A DNA stretch of 43,824 nt from Dysgonamonadaceae bacterium (GTDB lineage Bacteria > Bacteroidota > Bacteroidia > Bacteroidales > Dysgonomonadaceae), in contig JARKPE010000046.1 of NCBI GenBank assembly GCA_029975415.1, forward strand, positions 1-43,824. The letters run 5' to 3'. A program made the position numbers and the translations under genes. Shown piece by piece: positions 25,046 to 35,613 of the stretch. Below the pieces are notes generated by a model. The model was not told the DNA's origin. It saw nothing but the letters and a program-made list of their open reading frames with translations, and ran no database searches. Numbering within the stretch: the first letter of the stretch is position 1; every line of letters begins with the position of its first letter.

Positions 25046-26890
25046 CTACTCCACCGTAACCGATTTGGCAAGATTGCGAGGTTGATCAACGTCGCATCCC
25101 TTGATAACGGCAATGTGATAAGCGAGCAATTGCAACGGGATGGAAGTCAGAATCGGATAAAGACACTCGTCCGTTTCGGGGATAGTGATTACATGATCGG
25201 CCATTTCCCGAACCGTCCGATCGTTTTCAGACACCACGGCAATGATTTTTCCTTTTCGTGCTTTTACTTCCTGAATATTGCTCACCACCTTGTCATAAAC
25301 TACTCCACCCATAGGAGCAATTACCACAACCGGCATTTCTTGACTGATCAGCGCTATAGGACCATGTTTCATTTCGGCGGCAGGATATCCTTCGGCATGT
25401 ATATACGAGATTTCTTTCAACTTCAACGCACCTTCAAGAGCTACCGGATAATTGAAGCCTCGCCCGAGGTAGATGAAATGTTGCGCATAGGTGAATATCT
25501 TCGAAAGTTCAGCTATCAAATCGTCTTGTTTTAAAATGGAAACGATTTTCTCCGGTATGCGCGACATTTCTTTCAAGATGGAAAGATAGATTTCTTCCGA
25601 AATGGTACCCTTTTCCTTTCCCAACACCAGAGCGATCATGGTCAACACGGTTACTTGAGCGGTAAAGGCTTTAGTAGATGCTACTCCGATTTCGGGTCCG
25701 ACGTGTGTATAACAGCCCGCATGCGTAGTGCGTGCGATGGACGAACCCACCACATTGCATATCCCGAACAAAAAAGCGCCTTTCGATTTGGCCAACTGGG
25801 CTGCGGCAAGGGTATCGGCCGTCTCTCCCGATTGCGAAATAACTATCACCACATCGTCCCTGTCAATGACAGGATTTCGATATCTGAACTCTGAAGAATA
25901 TTCTACTTCAACCGGAATACGTGTAAATTCTTCGATGACGTATTTGCCTATTAATCCGGCATGCCACGATGTCCCACAGGCCGAAATAATGATGCGTTTC
26001 GCGTTCAGAAATTTATCTTTGTGATCGATGATCCCGGCAATAGAAATATTGTTCTCCGAGACGTTGACACGACCACGCATACAGTCGGTGAGTGTTCGAG
26101 GCTGTTCGAAAATTTCCTTCAGCATGAAATGCGGATACCCTCCCTTTTCGAGTTGACTGATGGTCATTTCGAGTTGTTTGATTTGAAGAGTTTTCTCCAC
26201 ATTCGAAATCGTTTTGATGTGGAGTCCGTTAACAAGATCAAGCGTGGCTATTTCTTCCTCATCCAAGTAAATCACCTTGTTTGTATATTCTACTATGGGG
26301 GTTGCATCCGAAGCGAGGAAATACTCGTCATCACCAATTCCGATAATAAGCGGACTACCTTTGCGGGCAGCCACGATAACGTCGGGATTATCCAAATCGA
26401 TAACTGCAATCGCATAAGCACCTACCACCTCGTTCAGAGCCAATTGCACGGCAGTAGCCAAATCAACGGCATGTTCGTTTTTGACGTATTCTATAAGTTG
26501 AACAAGTACCTCTGTATCGGTTTGGCTTTGAAAAGTGAAACCATGCAGCAGAAGTCCCTCTTTGAGTTCCGAATAGTTTTCGATAATGCCATTGTGGATT
26601 AGAGCAATTCGCTCCGATTGAGAGTAATGCGGATGAGCATTCACTTGATTGGGTTCGCCGTGCGTTGCCCATCGTGTGTGAGCAATGCCCATTGTCCCGC
26701 TGATATCTTTGCCTTTGGCGAAAGCTTCCAAATCCGAAACCTTTCCCTTTGTTTTGTACACTTTGAGGTTATTGTCGGAGAGCAAAGCAATTCCGGCACT
26801 GTCGTAACCTCTGTATTCCAAGCGCTTCAATCCTTTGATCAAAACATCATACGCTTGTTGTTTGCCGATATAACCAACAATTCCACACAT
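25046..26890 (-). CDS. glmS: Glutamine-fructose-6-phosphate aminotransferase
   Basis: 614 residues. The start MCGIVGYIG exposes the catalytic Cys2 after Met removal. The glutaminase domain (about 1-220) contains RWATHGEPN. It is followed by two SIS sugar-isomerase domains (including SACGTSWHAG and SQSGETADT) and the end DQPRNLAKSVTVE. It makes glucosamine-6-phosphate, the entry to UDP-GlcNAc for peptidoglycan and lipid A. It is the last gene of the run, 15 bases after the S41 protease. There is no room for a glmS ribozyme upstream. Confidence 0.98.
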   Translation of the reverse strand: MCGIVGYIGKQQAYDVLIKGLKRLEYRGYDSAGIALLSDNNLKVYKTKGKVSDLEAFAKGKDISGTMGIAHTRWATHGEPNQVNAHPHYSQSERIALIHNGIIENYSELKEGLLLHGFTFQSQTDTEVLVQLIEYVKNEHAVDLATAVQLALNEVVGAYAIAVIDLDNPDVIVAARKGSPLIIGIGDDEYFLASDATPIVEYTNKVIYLDEEEIATLDLVNGLHIKTISNVEKTLQIKQLEMTISQLEKGGYPHFMLKEIFEQPRTLTDCMRGRVNVSENNISIAGIIDHKDKFLNAKRIIISACGTSWHAGLIGKYVIEEFTRIPVEVEYSSEFRYRNPVIDRDDVVIVISQSGETADTLAAAQLAKSKGAFLFGICNVVGSSIARTTHAGCYTHVGPEIGVASTKAFTAQVTVLTMIALVLGKEKGTISEEIYLSILKEMSRIPEKIVSILKQDDLIAELSKIFTYAQHFIYLGRGFNYPVALEGALKLKEISYIHAEGYPAAEMKHGPIALISQEMPVVVIAPMGGVVYDKVVSNIQEVKARKGKIIAVVSENDRTVREMADHVITIPETDECLYPILTSIPLQLLAYHIAVIKGCDVDQPRNLAKSVTVE

Positions 26891-26905
26891 TTTCTTGCGT
26901 TTTAT

Positions 26906-28531
26906 TTATGAATTAGAACCCGGGACTTTATCTCCTAAGCCTCTCAAAAGGCTATTGTATCGTTTCTCGTCGTTGATAATGCGAAAAGCTTCTTTGAATA
27001 TTTCGTTTTTGTCGTTCATAATCCTGAAATATGCCGACGAGTTGTACAAATCGCGTGCAATTAATGCTTTTAACTGAGTAAACAGTAAATCACGCGAACG
27101 TTCGAATTGCTCATCGTCCCATTGAATGTTGTCCGACAAAGCCATCCGCTTGAGATTGTCAACCATCTCGGGTGTAATTTCATATTTCTTTTTGAAAATT
27201 TCAACATCGGGATAAGTAGCAAGTAATGTCTTGCGATTTCGATCGACTTCAGATATCGAAATCCGATTGACAATACCTTTGGCAATGAGATCGCGGTGCA
27301 GATCGGTAAGCGTGGTAGTGTCGATAGGAACAAAATAATCGGGCATGATGCCTCCTCCACCATAAACAGTACGCTTGTTGACCAATGTCTTATATTTCAA
27401 CGAATCGGGAAAATGGATACTATCGGCATGAATGAGCTCTCCGCGATTATAACGGTTAAGAACGTCCATATTATAGGAATCGAGATTTCCGTTTTCGTAG
27501 GGTTTTTGAATGCTACGTCCGGTAGGGGTATAATAACGCGCAACGGTCAGGCGAATCATGGTGCCGTCGGGAAGAGGCAATTGCCGCTGCACAAGTCCCT
27601 TTCCAAAAGTACGTCTACCAACAATCACCCCTCTGTCCCAATCCTGCACGGCTCCCGAAAGAATTTCGCTGGCGGATGCCGATCCTTCGTCAACAAGCAC
27701 CACCAAATTGCCTTTCTTGAAATTTCCTTTTTCGGTGGAGTTGATACTGTATCGGGGTTGATTTTTACCTTCGGTATAAACGATAAGCTTGCCCTTTTCG
27801 AGGAACTCGTCGGTGATATCTGTGGCAGTTTGCAAAATCCCTCCTCCATTGCCTGTCAGATCGAGAATCATATTCTTCATCCCTGCAGCAAGCAGTGCAT
27901 TTTCTGCTTTTCGAAACTCATCGGTTGATGTAGCGGCAAAGCGGCTCAAACGGATGTAACCGGTATGATCGTCAACCATATACGAAGCGTCGATGCTGTA
28001 AATGGGAATTTTGTCGCGAACGATGCGGAATTCGAGCAATTGAGGAACACCTCTGCGTAAGACCTTTACCTTTACCTCTGTCCCTTTCGGGCCTCTCAGC
28101 TTTGAAATTACGTCATTCGTATTCATTTTGACGCCGGCGATCAGCGTATCGTTTACATAAAGAATCTTATCTCCGGGCAAAATGCCTACCTTTTGTGACG
28201 GGCCGCCCGAAATAACCTCCATCACATAGAGTGTGTCCGTGAGCATATTAAACGAAATGCCAATTCCTTCGAAATCGCCTTGTAAAGGTTCGTTCATTGC
28301 TTTCACCTCTTCTCTATCAAGATAGGAAGAATGTGGATCGAGGTCGCTGAGCATTGCTTTAATAGCCGTTTCTGTCAATTTTTCGGAATCCACATCGTCC
28401 ACATACAGATTTTTGATGAGCTGCAATGTCCGTTCGAATTTGAGACCATCCAAACTGGGGCGTAATTGGCCGAATCCTTCCGCCGAAATCAAGAAAAGGG
28501 TGAAAAGAAGAGCGATTATTTTTTTGTTCAT
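26906..28531 (-). CDS. C-terminal processing peptidase (S41 family)
   Basis: 541 residues with a signal peptide (about 1-21, ending EGFGQ). A PDZ domain (about 85-170) precedes the S41 core, with the DEGSASASEIL motif (catalytic Ser near 286) and the general-base Lys311 in RRTFGKGLVQ. It is a periplasmic tail-specific protease of the CtpA/Prc group. It lies between coaD and glmS in one tight minus-strand run (19- and 15-base gaps). Confidence 0.95.
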   Translation of the reverse strand: MNKKIIALLFTLFLISAEGFGQLRPSLDGLKFERTLQLIKNLYVDDVDSEKLTETAIKAMLSDLDPHSSYLDREEVKAMNEPLQGDFEGIGISFNMLTDTLYVMEVISGGPSQKVGILPGDKILYVNDTLIAGVKMNTNDVISKLRGPKGTEVKVKVLRRGVPQLLEFRIVRDKIPIYSIDASYMVDDHTGYIRLSRFAATSTDEFRKAENALLAAGMKNMILDLTGNGGGILQTATDITDEFLEKGKLIVYTEGKNQPRYSINSTEKGNFKKGNLVVLVDEGSASASEILSGAVQDWDRGVIVGRRTFGKGLVQRQLPLPDGTMIRLTVARYYTPTGRSIQKPYENGNLDSYNMDVLNRYNRGELIHADSIHFPDSLKYKTLVNKRTVYGGGGIMPDYFVPIDTTTLTDLHRDLIAKGIVNRISISEVDRNRKTLLATYPDVEIFKKKYEITPEMVDNLKRMALSDNIQWDDEQFERSRDLLFTQLKALIARDLYNSSAYFRIMNDKNEIFKEAFRIINDEKRYNSLLRGLGDKVPGSNS

Positions 28532-28550
28532 AATTCTGATTTTAATCTGT

Positions 28551-29066
28551 TTACACTTTAATCTTCATTCCTTTGGGAATAAAATCGGATACATCGTGCC
28601 CATATCGAAGCAATTCTCTCACTTGAGTCGAACTCACGTGCGTGAGTGCGGGTTCGGTGAACAGAACAAAGGTCTCGATTCCCGAAAGGGTTCGATTCAT
28701 GTCGGCGATCGTTTTTTCGTATTCAAAATCGTTTACCGATCGAATTCCACGCAAGATGTATTTCGCACCGGTTTTTTTTGCAAAATCGATTGTGAGAGAA
28801 TTATAATAGCCTACCTTGACGCGGGGTTCGTTTTCATAAAGGTTACCGATCATGGCCAATCGTTGTTCGAGGGAAAAATAGGTTTTTTTCGATTCGTTGA
28901 CGCCGATTGCAATTACGATTTCGTCCACCAGACCCAATGCTCTTTGCACGAGCGATTCGTGACCGATGGTGAATGGATCGAATGTGCCCGGGAAAAGGGC
29001 GATGCGCTTGTTAGCATTATCGGAAACATTCCCGGGATAGAATGAAGCTTGATGGGAATCATCCAT
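28551..29066 (-). CDS. coaD: Phosphopantetheine adenylyltransferase
   Basis: 171 residues. The nucleotidyltransferase signature [17 protein letters not shown] begins at about residue 23, and the second motif [14 protein letters not shown] is near 140-153. It joins ATP and 4'-phosphopantetheine to give dephospho-CoA, the fourth step of CoA synthesis. Most CoaD proteins begin 2-4 residues before this motif; here about 20 extra residues precede it and no in-frame ATG lies between, so either the extension is real or a rare start is used. Confidence 0.95.
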   Translation of the reverse strand: MDDSHQASFYPGNVSDNANKRIALFPGTFDPFTIGHESLVQRALGLVDEIVIAIGVNESKKTYFSLEQRLAMIGNLYENEPRVKVGYYNSLTIDFAKKTGAKYILRGIRSVNDFEYEKTIADMNRTLSGIETFVLFTEPALTHVSSTQVRELLRYGHDVSDFIPKGMKIKV

Positions 29067-29185
29067 TTTTCAAATTTTAATGAGTTGGGGGACTGAGGCA
29101 AAAAAATATTTATTCGGGACAACAGTCCGATAGTTCGATAAACGTCAAGCAGAAATGCTCACGTATTTTGCATCGTCACGAAAAC

Positions 29186-31054
29186 CTATGCCACTTCATC
29201 CTCATCGATCACCAGATTTTCTATAATAAAACTCTGGCGCTCAGGTGTATTTTTACCCATATAAAACTCCAACAGCTCTTTCAACAAGTCTTCCTTGCGC
29301 ATGGTAACTCTGTCGAGTCGCATATCGGGACCGATGAAATGACGAAATTCGTCAGGCGATATTTCGCCCAAACCTTTGAATCGTGTTATCTCGGGATTGG
29401 GCCCTAATTCGTCGATGGCGGCGAGTCGTTCTTCTTCGGTGTAGCAGTAAATTGTTTTTTTCTTGTTACGCACTCTGAACAACGGCGTTTGCAGTATATA
29501 CACGTGATTTTTCTTGATCAAATCCGGAAAGAATTGCAGAAAGAACGTGAGTAACAGCAGCCGGATATGCATCCCATCGGTATCGGCATCGGTGGCGATG
29601 ATCACCTTATTGTAGCGAAGTCCTTCCATGCCGTCTTCGATATTGAGGGCTGCCTGCAGCAAATTGAATTCCTCGTTTTCGTAAACGATTTTTTTTGTAA
29701 GCCCGAAGCAGTTGAGCGGTTTCCCGCGCAAACTGAAAACGGCCTGTAAATTCGGATCACGACTTTTGGTAATAGATCCGCTCGCCGAATCACCTTCGGT
29801 GATGAAAATACAGGTTTCCTCAAGCTGATCGCCTTTGGCATCATTATAATGAATGCGGCAGTCTCGCAATTTTTTGTTGTGCAGACTTGCTTTTTTGGCT
29901 CTTTCGCGGGCGAGTTTGGTCACGCCGGCAATGGCTTTGCGTTCCTTTTCCGAATCGAGAATCTTTTTCTGAAGGATATCGGCAGTTTCAGGATTTTTGT
30001 GCAGATAGTTGTCGAGCTCTTTTTTCAGAAAGTCGCTGATATATTTGTTAACAGAAACGCCATTGGGAGACATATCTTTCGATCCGAGCTTCGTTTTGGT
30101 TTGCGATTCGAAAACCGGTTCCTCCACTTTGATGCTGATAGCAGCTACAATACCGTTACGTATATCGGAATATTCGAAATTGCGATTGAAAAACTCCTTG
30201 ATGGTGCGCGCCGAAGCCTCGCGAAAAGCCGAGAGGTGCGTTCCGCCCTGCGAAGTGTGCTGCCCATTTACAAACGAGTAATACTCTTCACCATACTGAT
30301 TTGTGTGGGTGATGGCGACTTCAATGTCTTCGCCATAAAGATGAATGATGGGATAGAGATTTTCGGACGTCAGATTTTCGTTGAGCAAATCTTCAAGTCC
30401 GTTTTTCGACATATATTTCTTTCCGTTGAAAACAATCGTCAAGCCGGTATTCAGAAATACATAGTTTTTGAGTAACGGTTCGATAAATTGTTCCCGATAA
30501 ACGTATCCGTCGAATATTTCGGGGTCGGGTGTAAACGACACGAGCGTGCCGTTGCTTTCGCCCGTCGCATCGGAAGTTTCTTCACGAACCACGATTCCGC
30601 GTTCGTATTCCACACAACTCGATTTGCCATCGCGGTAACTTTCAATAAAAAAACGCGACGAAAGCGCGTTAACGGCTTTGATGCCGACACCGTTGAGCCC
30701 CACCGATTTCTTGAAAGCCTTCGAGTCGTACTTGGCGCCTGTATTCATTTTGGAGGAAACATCCTTCACTTTGCCGAGTGGTACACCACGACCGTAATCG
30801 CGGACACTGACATTAGACCCTTCGATTTTCACTTCGATGGTTTTTCCGAAACCCATCATAAACTCATCGATAGAATTATCGAGCACCTCCTTTAGCAGTA
30901 CGTAAATGCCGTCGTCATATGACGAACCGTCGCCCAACTTACCGATGTACATGCCCGGACGTCGACGGATATGCTCCTGCCACTCAAGCGTAACGATATT
31001 TTCTTCCTGATAATTCCCGATAGTTGAAAGCAAATTTTTATCTAATTCTGACAC
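29186..31054 (-). CDS. parE: DNA topoisomerase IV subunit B
   Basis: 622 residues. The GHKL ATPase domain shows [28 protein letters not shown] and the [13 protein letters not shown] loop. The TOPRIM domain shows [10 protein letters not shown] and [12 protein letters not shown]. The short GyrB/ParE size and the SKRDPNLQ-like segment ([18 protein letters not shown]) favour ParE of Bacteroidota over GyrB. With ParC it decatenates chromosomes. No parC is in the window. It is 79 bases after the GNAT gene. Confidence 0.94.
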   Translation of the reverse strand: MSELDKNLLSTIGNYQEENIVTLEWQEHIRRRPGMYIGKLGDGSSYDDGIYVLLKEVLDNSIDEFMMGFGKTIEVKIEGSNVSVRDYGRGVPLGKVKDVSSKMNTGAKYDSKAFKKSVGLNGVGIKAVNALSSRFFIESYRDGKSSCVEYERGIVVREETSDATGESNGTLVSFTPDPEIFDGYVYREQFIEPLLKNYVFLNTGLTIVFNGKKYMSKNGLEDLLNENLTSENLYPIIHLYGEDIEVAITHTNQYGEEYYSFVNGQHTSQGGTHLSAFREASARTIKEFFNRNFEYSDIRNGIVAAISIKVEEPVFESQTKTKLGSKDMSPNGVSVNKYISDFLKKELDNYLHKNPETADILQKKILDSEKERKAIAGVTKLARERAKKASLHNKKLRDCRIHYNDAKGDQLEETCIFITEGDSASGSITKSRDPNLQAVFSLRGKPLNCFGLTKKIVYENEEFNLLQAALNIEDGMEGLRYNKVIIATDADTDGMHIRLLLLTFFLQFFPDLIKKNHVYILQTPLFRVRNKKKTIYCYTEEERLAAIDELGPNPEITRFKGLGEISPDEFRHFIGPDMRLDRVTMRKEDLLKELLEFYMGKNTPERQSFIIENLVIDEDEVA

Positions 31055-31133
31055 TTTTTTATCAACCGTCCTTTCTAAAATTTTCCTGAAAAATTAAAAC
31101 GATCAACCTAAATATCTTCGATAGCAGTAGCAA

Positions 31134-32264
31134 TCAAAGACTCTTAATGTATGCCCTTCTTGTTTTGTGATGCTTGGCATTGAAATCTTCCCACATCGAG
31201 CGCACTTTGCCATTGGTTTCCAATTCGGGATTGCTCTCTGCATACTCAAATCCGAGATCGATAGCCTCCGGAATAAATTGGCTAAAGATGAGGGCATTCA
31301 CCCCTTTACCCTGATACTCCGGATCGACGCCGATCAACAACAAATCGAGCACCTTATTGTTTTTCCCTTTCAAGGCATTGTAAAGGTGATACCAACCGGT
31401 AGGCAGAAACTTTCCTTCGGCTTTCTGCAATGCCTTTGCCAAACTGGGTAACCCTATGCCGACGCCCACGATTTTGTTGTCCTCCTCACGCAGCACAAGC
31501 GAAAGAAAATTGAGTCGCAGCATGGGGATATACATATTCACGTAGTAATCAATCTGGCGATCGGTGAGAGGCACATATCCGTAGAGTTTTTCATACGCAC
31601 GATTAAGCAACATGAAAATATCTTTTGCATAAGGCCACACATCTTTTTTGTTGTCAAACTTTTTCACCGTAAGGCGAAATCTTTTTCTCACGGCTTCTCC
31701 TACACGCATAAACCGTTCGGGAATTGCCTTCGGTACAGGTATCAGATACTCGTACCAATCCTGGTCTTTGACATATCCCAAGCGCTCGATCTGATCTTTA
31801 TAATAGGGATAGCTGTAGCGTGTGGACATGGTTCCGATCTGGTCGAAACCCTCTATAAGCAATCCCTCGGGATCGAGATCGGTGAAGCCCATAGGACCTT
31901 GTATCTTTTTCATTCCTTTAAAACGTGCCCAACTTTCAGCCGCGCCGAAAAGTGCATCAACCACCTCGTTGTCGTCGATGAAATCCACATATCCGAACCG
32001 TGCATTTTGCTCATTCCATACTTCGTTAGCTTTGTAATTGATGAAAGCTGCAATGCGACCCACCGGCTTTCCATTGCGAAATGCCATGAAATAGGTGGCT
32101 TCGCAATGATCGAATGCAGGATTTTTTTCTTTGTTCAACGTTGCCAACTCGTCATAAATCAAGGGCGGAACATAATATTCGTTTCCCTTATATAAATCAA
32201 TCCCGAAATGCACAAACTGTTTGAGCATCTCCTTACCGTCGACTTTTTTTATTTCTACTGACAT
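31134..32264 (-). CDS. GNAT-fold acyltransferase, uncharacterised
   Basis: 376 residues. The N-terminal part (VPPLIYDELATLNKEKNPAFDHCEATYFMAF) and the C-terminal GNAT core, with the acetyl-CoA loop VDPEYQGKGVNALIF near residue 310, are typical of a conserved Bacteroidota family. These proteins resemble Fem-like or double-GNAT enzymes. Acceptor unknown. It leads the minus-strand run into parE and has its own TATCTTTG box. Confidence 0.78.
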   Translation of the reverse strand: MSVEIKKVDGKEMLKQFVHFGIDLYKGNEYYVPPLIYDELATLNKEKNPAFDHCEATYFMAFRNGKPVGRIAAFINYKANEVWNEQNARFGYVDFIDDNEVVDALFGAAESWARFKGMKKIQGPMGFTDLDPEGLLIEGFDQIGTMSTRYSYPYYKDQIERLGYVKDQDWYEYLIPVPKAIPERFMRVGEAVRKRFRLTVKKFDNKKDVWPYAKDIFMLLNRAYEKLYGYVPLTDRQIDYYVNMYIPMLRLNFLSLVLREEDNKIVGVGIGLPSLAKALQKAEGKFLPTGWYHLYNALKGKNNKVLDLLLIGVDPEYQGKGVNALIFSQFIPEAIDLGFEYAESNPELETNGKVRSMWEDFNAKHHKTRRAYIKSL

Positions 32265-32344
32265 TAGGCCAATATGTATTGGGGTTAATTCAATGTTTTG
32301 TAAGTTTTTTCTTACTCATGTTACTCACAAATCACATCATTGCG

Positions 32345-32352
32345 CAAAGATA
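32345..32352 (-). promoter_or_regulatory. Putative -7 box (TATCTTTG) for the GNAT-parE run
   Basis: CAAAGATA on plus, 80 bases before the GNAT start. The -33 box is not clear. The 80-base leader is AT-rich with no obvious fold. Confidence 0.45.
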
Positions 32353-32510
32353 ATGATTTTTTTCTTTTTTATGTTGACAGAATTATTTTATAGCAAATAG
32401 AAAAATAAAGAGGCGAAAGCAGCCCCTCCTCAATTGTCATTTTCTGATTAACCTTGCCGCAAACTCCCAATTAAATAGCCCAACCTTGATGTTGATTGAA
32501 AATTATCATG

Positions 32511-32518
32511 TAACTTTG
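32511..32518 (+). promoter_or_regulatory. Putative -7 box (TAACTTTG) for the rfb genes
   Basis: TAACTTTG, 30 bases before the rfbA ATG at 32549. TTG at 32486-32488 gives a 22-base spacer. The match supports the inner start over the longer frame from 32486. Confidence 0.5.
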
Positions 32519-32548
32519 CTTGATAAAACCGACAAAAAAGAAAACATC

Positions 32549-33424
32549 ATGAAAGGAATTGTATTGGCAGGCGGCAGTGGAACTCGCCTTTACCCTATCA
32601 CCAAGGGGGTTTCGAAGCAAATGCTGCCAATTTACGACAAACCAATGGTGTATTATCCCATTTCAACCCTGATGCTGGCCGGCATTCGCGACATTCTCAT
32701 CATTTCCACGCCACAGGATTTACCCGCATTTCGACGATTGTTGGGCGATGGATCCGATTATGGCCTTCGCTTCGAATATGCCGAACAACCCCGTCCCGAA
32801 GGTTTGGCACAAGCCTTTATTATCGGCGAGGAATTTATCGGCGACGATAGTGTCTGCATGGTGCTGGGCGATAATATTTTTCATGGACAAAGTTTCACGG
32901 CTATGCTCAGGTCGGCCGTCGATAATGTCGAAAAACTAGGAACGGCTACCGTGTTCGGCTACTATGTCAACGATCCCGAACGCTACGGCGTGGCCGAATT
33001 CGATGCCGAAGGCAATGTGCTGAGCATCGAAGAAAAGCCCGAGCATCCCAAATCGAACTATGCAGTGGTGGGGCTTTATTTTTATCCCAATAGCGTAGTG
33101 GAAATCGCAAAACGGATCAAGCCTTCGGCGCGAGGCGAACTCGAAATCACGACAGTCAATCAGGAATATCTCCATCGGAGCGCTTTGAAAGTGGAATTGT
33201 TCGGTCGCGGATTTGCCTGGCTCGACACGGGGACGCACGATTCACTCTCGGAGGCATCTACATTTGTGGAAGTGCTCGAAAAAAGGCAGGGACTCAAAAT
33301 TGCTTGTCTCGAAGAGATTGCCTGGCAAAACGGATGGATTTCCAACAAACAGTTGCTATGCCTGGCCGAGCCGATGAAAAAAAATCAATACGGACAGTAT
33401 CTGATCAGGCTGGTTGAGAAATAA
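32549..33424 (+). CDS. rfbA: Glucose-1-phosphate thymidylyltransferase
   Basis: 291 residues from [18 protein letters not shown] at 32549; an upstream ATG in frame at 32486 lies before the -7 box and is unlikely. The nucleotide loop GGSGTR (8-13), [10 protein letters not shown] and GDNIF (in [11 protein letters not shown]) identify RmlA. It makes dTDP-glucose from glucose-1-phosphate and dTTP. First gene of rfbA-rfbC-rfbB, which builds the dTDP-4-keto-6-deoxy sugar used in surface polysaccharide. Confidence 0.97.
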   Translation: MKGIVLAGGSGTRLYPITKGVSKQMLPIYDKPMVYYPISTLMLAGIRDILIISTPQDLPAFRRLLGDGSDYGLRFEYAEQPRPEGLAQAFIIGEEFIGDDSVCMVLGDNIFHGQSFTAMLRSAVDNVEKLGTATVFGYYVNDPERYGVAEFDAEGNVLSIEEKPEHPKSNYAVVGLYFYPNSVVEIAKRIKPSARGELEITTVNQEYLHRSALKVELFGRGFAWLDTGTHDSLSEASTFVEVLEKRQGLKIACLEEIAWQNGWISNKQLLCLAEPMKKNQYGQYLIRLVEK

Positions 33425-33448
33425 TTTTCCAAAAGAATCATCTCGTTT

Positions 33449-34003
33449 ATGAAAAAAATCGAAACCACCATACCCGGAGTATTTATCGTTGAACCGAAAG
33501 TTTTTGGCGATCTACGCGGCTATTTTTTCGAATCGTATGCCGAAGAGTGGTTTCATCAAAATATCGCTGACATTCACTTTGTGCAGGACAACGAATCACG
33601 ATCGACCTACGGCGTACTACGCGGGTTGCATTTTCAAAAACCGCCTTTTGCTCAGGCAAAACTCGTGCGAGTGGTTTTTGGGCGTGTGCTCGACGTGGCC
33701 GTCGATATCAGACCCCAGTCTCCCACTTTCGGGCAATATGTGGCAGTTGAACTCTCGGAAGAAAACAAACTTCAGTTTTTCCTCCCGCGAGGCTTTGCTC
33801 ACGGATTTGTAGTGCTGAGCGACGAAGCCGTATTTCAATACAAATGCGACAACTATTACGCGCCACAGGCCGAAGGCGGCATCTTGTGGAACGATCCAAC
33901 GTTGAATATCGATTGGCAAATTCCGCCCGAGTCCATCCTTTTATCCGAAAAAGACAAAAAGCATCCCACTTTCAATGAGTTTGCACAATCGTTGTCGATA
34001 TAG
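33449..34003 (+). CDS. rfbC: dTDP-4-dehydrorhamnose 3,5-epimerase
   Basis: 184 residues. A cupin fold with the catalytic His61 in GVLRGLHFQ and the catalytic-site Tyr near 131 (in VFQYKCDNYY). FLPRGFAHGF is conserved. It epimerises dTDP-4-keto-6-deoxyglucose at C3 and C5. It starts 24 bases after rfbA. Confidence 0.97.
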   Translation: MKKIETTIPGVFIVEPKVFGDLRGYFFESYAEEWFHQNIADIHFVQDNESRSTYGVLRGLHFQKPPFAQAKLVRVVFGRVLDVAVDIRPQSPTFGQYVAVELSEENKLQFFLPRGFAHGFVVLSDEAVFQYKCDNYYAPQAEGGILWNDPTLNIDWQIPPESILLSEKDKKHPTFNEFAQSLSI

Positions 34004-34051
34004 TTTTTTATCCGAATCCTAATTCATCCAATCATCACATTATAATATATT

Positions 34052-35122
34052 ATGGCACAATCATTCTCTCGAAATATCCTCGTTACGGGCGGCGCCGGAT
34101 TCATCGGATCGCACGTGGTTCGGCTGTTTGTGAACAAATATCCCGACTATCGCATCATCAATCTCGACAAACTCACTTATGCAGGCAATCTGGCCAACCT
34201 GAAAGACATCAAAGACCGTCCCAATTATGTTTTCGTGAAAGGTGACATCTGCGAACTCGATGATATGCTCTCGCTCTTCGAGCAATATGCCATCGACGGC
34301 GTCATTCACCTGGCAGCCGAAAGCCATGTCGATCGAAGCATTAAAGATCCTTTTACCTTTGCCCGCACCAACGTGATGGGAACCCTATCGCTGCTGCAGG
34401 CAGCCAAAATGACGTGGGAAGCCAATTATGCCGGTAAGCGATTTTATCATATCTCCACAGACGAAGTGTATGGCGCTTTGGATTTCGACGAAGCACTGTT
34501 CACCGAAGATACCCGTTATAATCCTCACAGTCCGTACTCGGCTTCGAAGGCAAGCAGCGACCATTTCGTACGTGCTTATCACGATACCTACGGACTGCCT
34601 GTAGTTATTTCGAACTGCTCCAATAACTACGGGCCCTATCAATTTCCCGAAAAACTCATACCGCTTTTTATCCACAACATTCGTCACAACAAGCCGCTGC
34701 CCGTATATGGCAAAGGAGAAAACGTGCGCGACTGGCTGTTCGTGGAAGATCATGCACGTGCTATCGATGTCATTTTTCATCAAGGACGGGATGGCGAAAC
34801 CTACAACATCGGCGGCTTCAACGAATGGAAAAATATCGATTTGATCCGTGTAATCGTCCGTACGGTAGATAGGTTGCTCAATCGCCCCGAAGGCTCGTCC
34901 GATCACCTTATCACCTTCGTCACCGACCGCGCCGGACACGATTTGCGCTACGCCATCGATTCATCGAAACTGAAAAACGAACTCGGATGGGAGCCTTCTC
35001 TGCAATTTGAAGAAGGCATCGAAAAAACCGTTCGATGGTATCTCGACAATCAGGAGTGGATGGACAACGTTACCAGCGGCGACTATCAGCGCTACTACGA
35101 CGAGATGTACGCCAATCGGTGA
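34052..35122 (+). CDS. rfbB: dTDP-glucose 4,6-dehydratase
   Basis: 356 residues. An SDR fold with the NAD loop GGAGFIGS (13-20), the active-site strand STDEVYG (135-141) and Tyr162/Lys166 in YSASK. It converts dTDP-glucose to dTDP-4-keto-6-deoxyglucose. The usual fourth gene, rfbD (reductase to dTDP-rhamnose), is not here. The end DEMYANR is family-like. The frame is open again for 49 codons after the stop. Confidence 0.97.
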   Translation: MAQSFSRNILVTGGAGFIGSHVVRLFVNKYPDYRIINLDKLTYAGNLANLKDIKDRPNYVFVKGDICELDDMLSLFEQYAIDGVIHLAAESHVDRSIKDPFTFARTNVMGTLSLLQAAKMTWEANYAGKRFYHISTDEVYGALDFDEALFTEDTRYNPHSPYSASKASSDHFVRAYHDTYGLPVVISNCSNNYGPYQFPEKLIPLFIHNIRHNKPLPVYGKGENVRDWLFVEDHARAIDVIFHQGRDGETYNIGGFNEWKNIDLIRVIVRTVDRLLNRPEGSSDHLITFVTDRAGHDLRYAIDSSKLKNELGWEPSLQFEEGIEKTVRWYLDNQEWMDNVTSGDYQRYYDEMYANR

Positions 35123-35158
35123 CAGAATTCTATAGAGTACTCTTGTCCGATCCTATAC

Positions 35159-35272
35159 ATGGAGGGGAATGCTCTACAGGTGCAGGAACCAATTTTCGAA
35201 GTGTTGGAAGGTTTACTGCAAATGCACAAAATGTTTCGTGACATAGAAAACCTTGTATTCGAGTGCAGATAA
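35159..35272 (+). other. Small open frame after rfbB, uncertain
   Basis: An ATG at 35159 opens a 37-codon frame (starting MEGNALQVQEPIFEVLEG, stop at 35270-35272). It is in the same frame as rfbB, whose stop is at 35120-35122. A GGAGGGG lies after the ATG, not before it. About one chance in ten for a random open run of this length, so coding is unproven. The rest of 35273-35430 holds AT-rich DNA with a small stem, ATTATTG/CAATAAT, at 35381-35399. Confidence 0.2.
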
Positions 35273-35432
35273 AAGGACAGCATCGAGAATCATGTTTTCA
35301 CTGTTTTAAATTACTTTATTCAATAAAATTTCAATACTGTGTTAACTGCAAATTCCGATGAACTGAAAAGTGATTCCGCAATTATTGTATCGCAATAATG
35401 TTATAAGTATTGAATATCATCATCCGATATAG

Positions 35433-35466
35433 TCGCCGTTTAGAGTCCTAAACGGCGATTCTTTTT
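35433..35466 (+). terminator. Strong terminator
   Basis: TCGCCGTTTAG (35433-35443) and CTAAACGGCGA (35448-35458) form a perfect 11-bp stem with a 4-base loop, then TTCTTTTT. It is 310 bases after the rfbB stop, so any rfb transcript reaching it has a long 3' end. Confidence 0.88.
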
Positions 35467-35613
35467 GCAACTATCTGCTATAATCAATTTCATATATCAG
35501 TGTCGATTACAGATGGATAGTGATAAGCTTAACATATCCCGTTGGTGTGGGGTAAAATCATTTTATACTTATTTGTTGTTAGTACAGATCCCCAAAACAC
35601 ACATATTTCGGTA

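Noticed and set aside
26891-26905. glmS ribozyme
   Set aside because: Only 15 bases separate glmS from the upstream gene, and the ribozyme core is not present.
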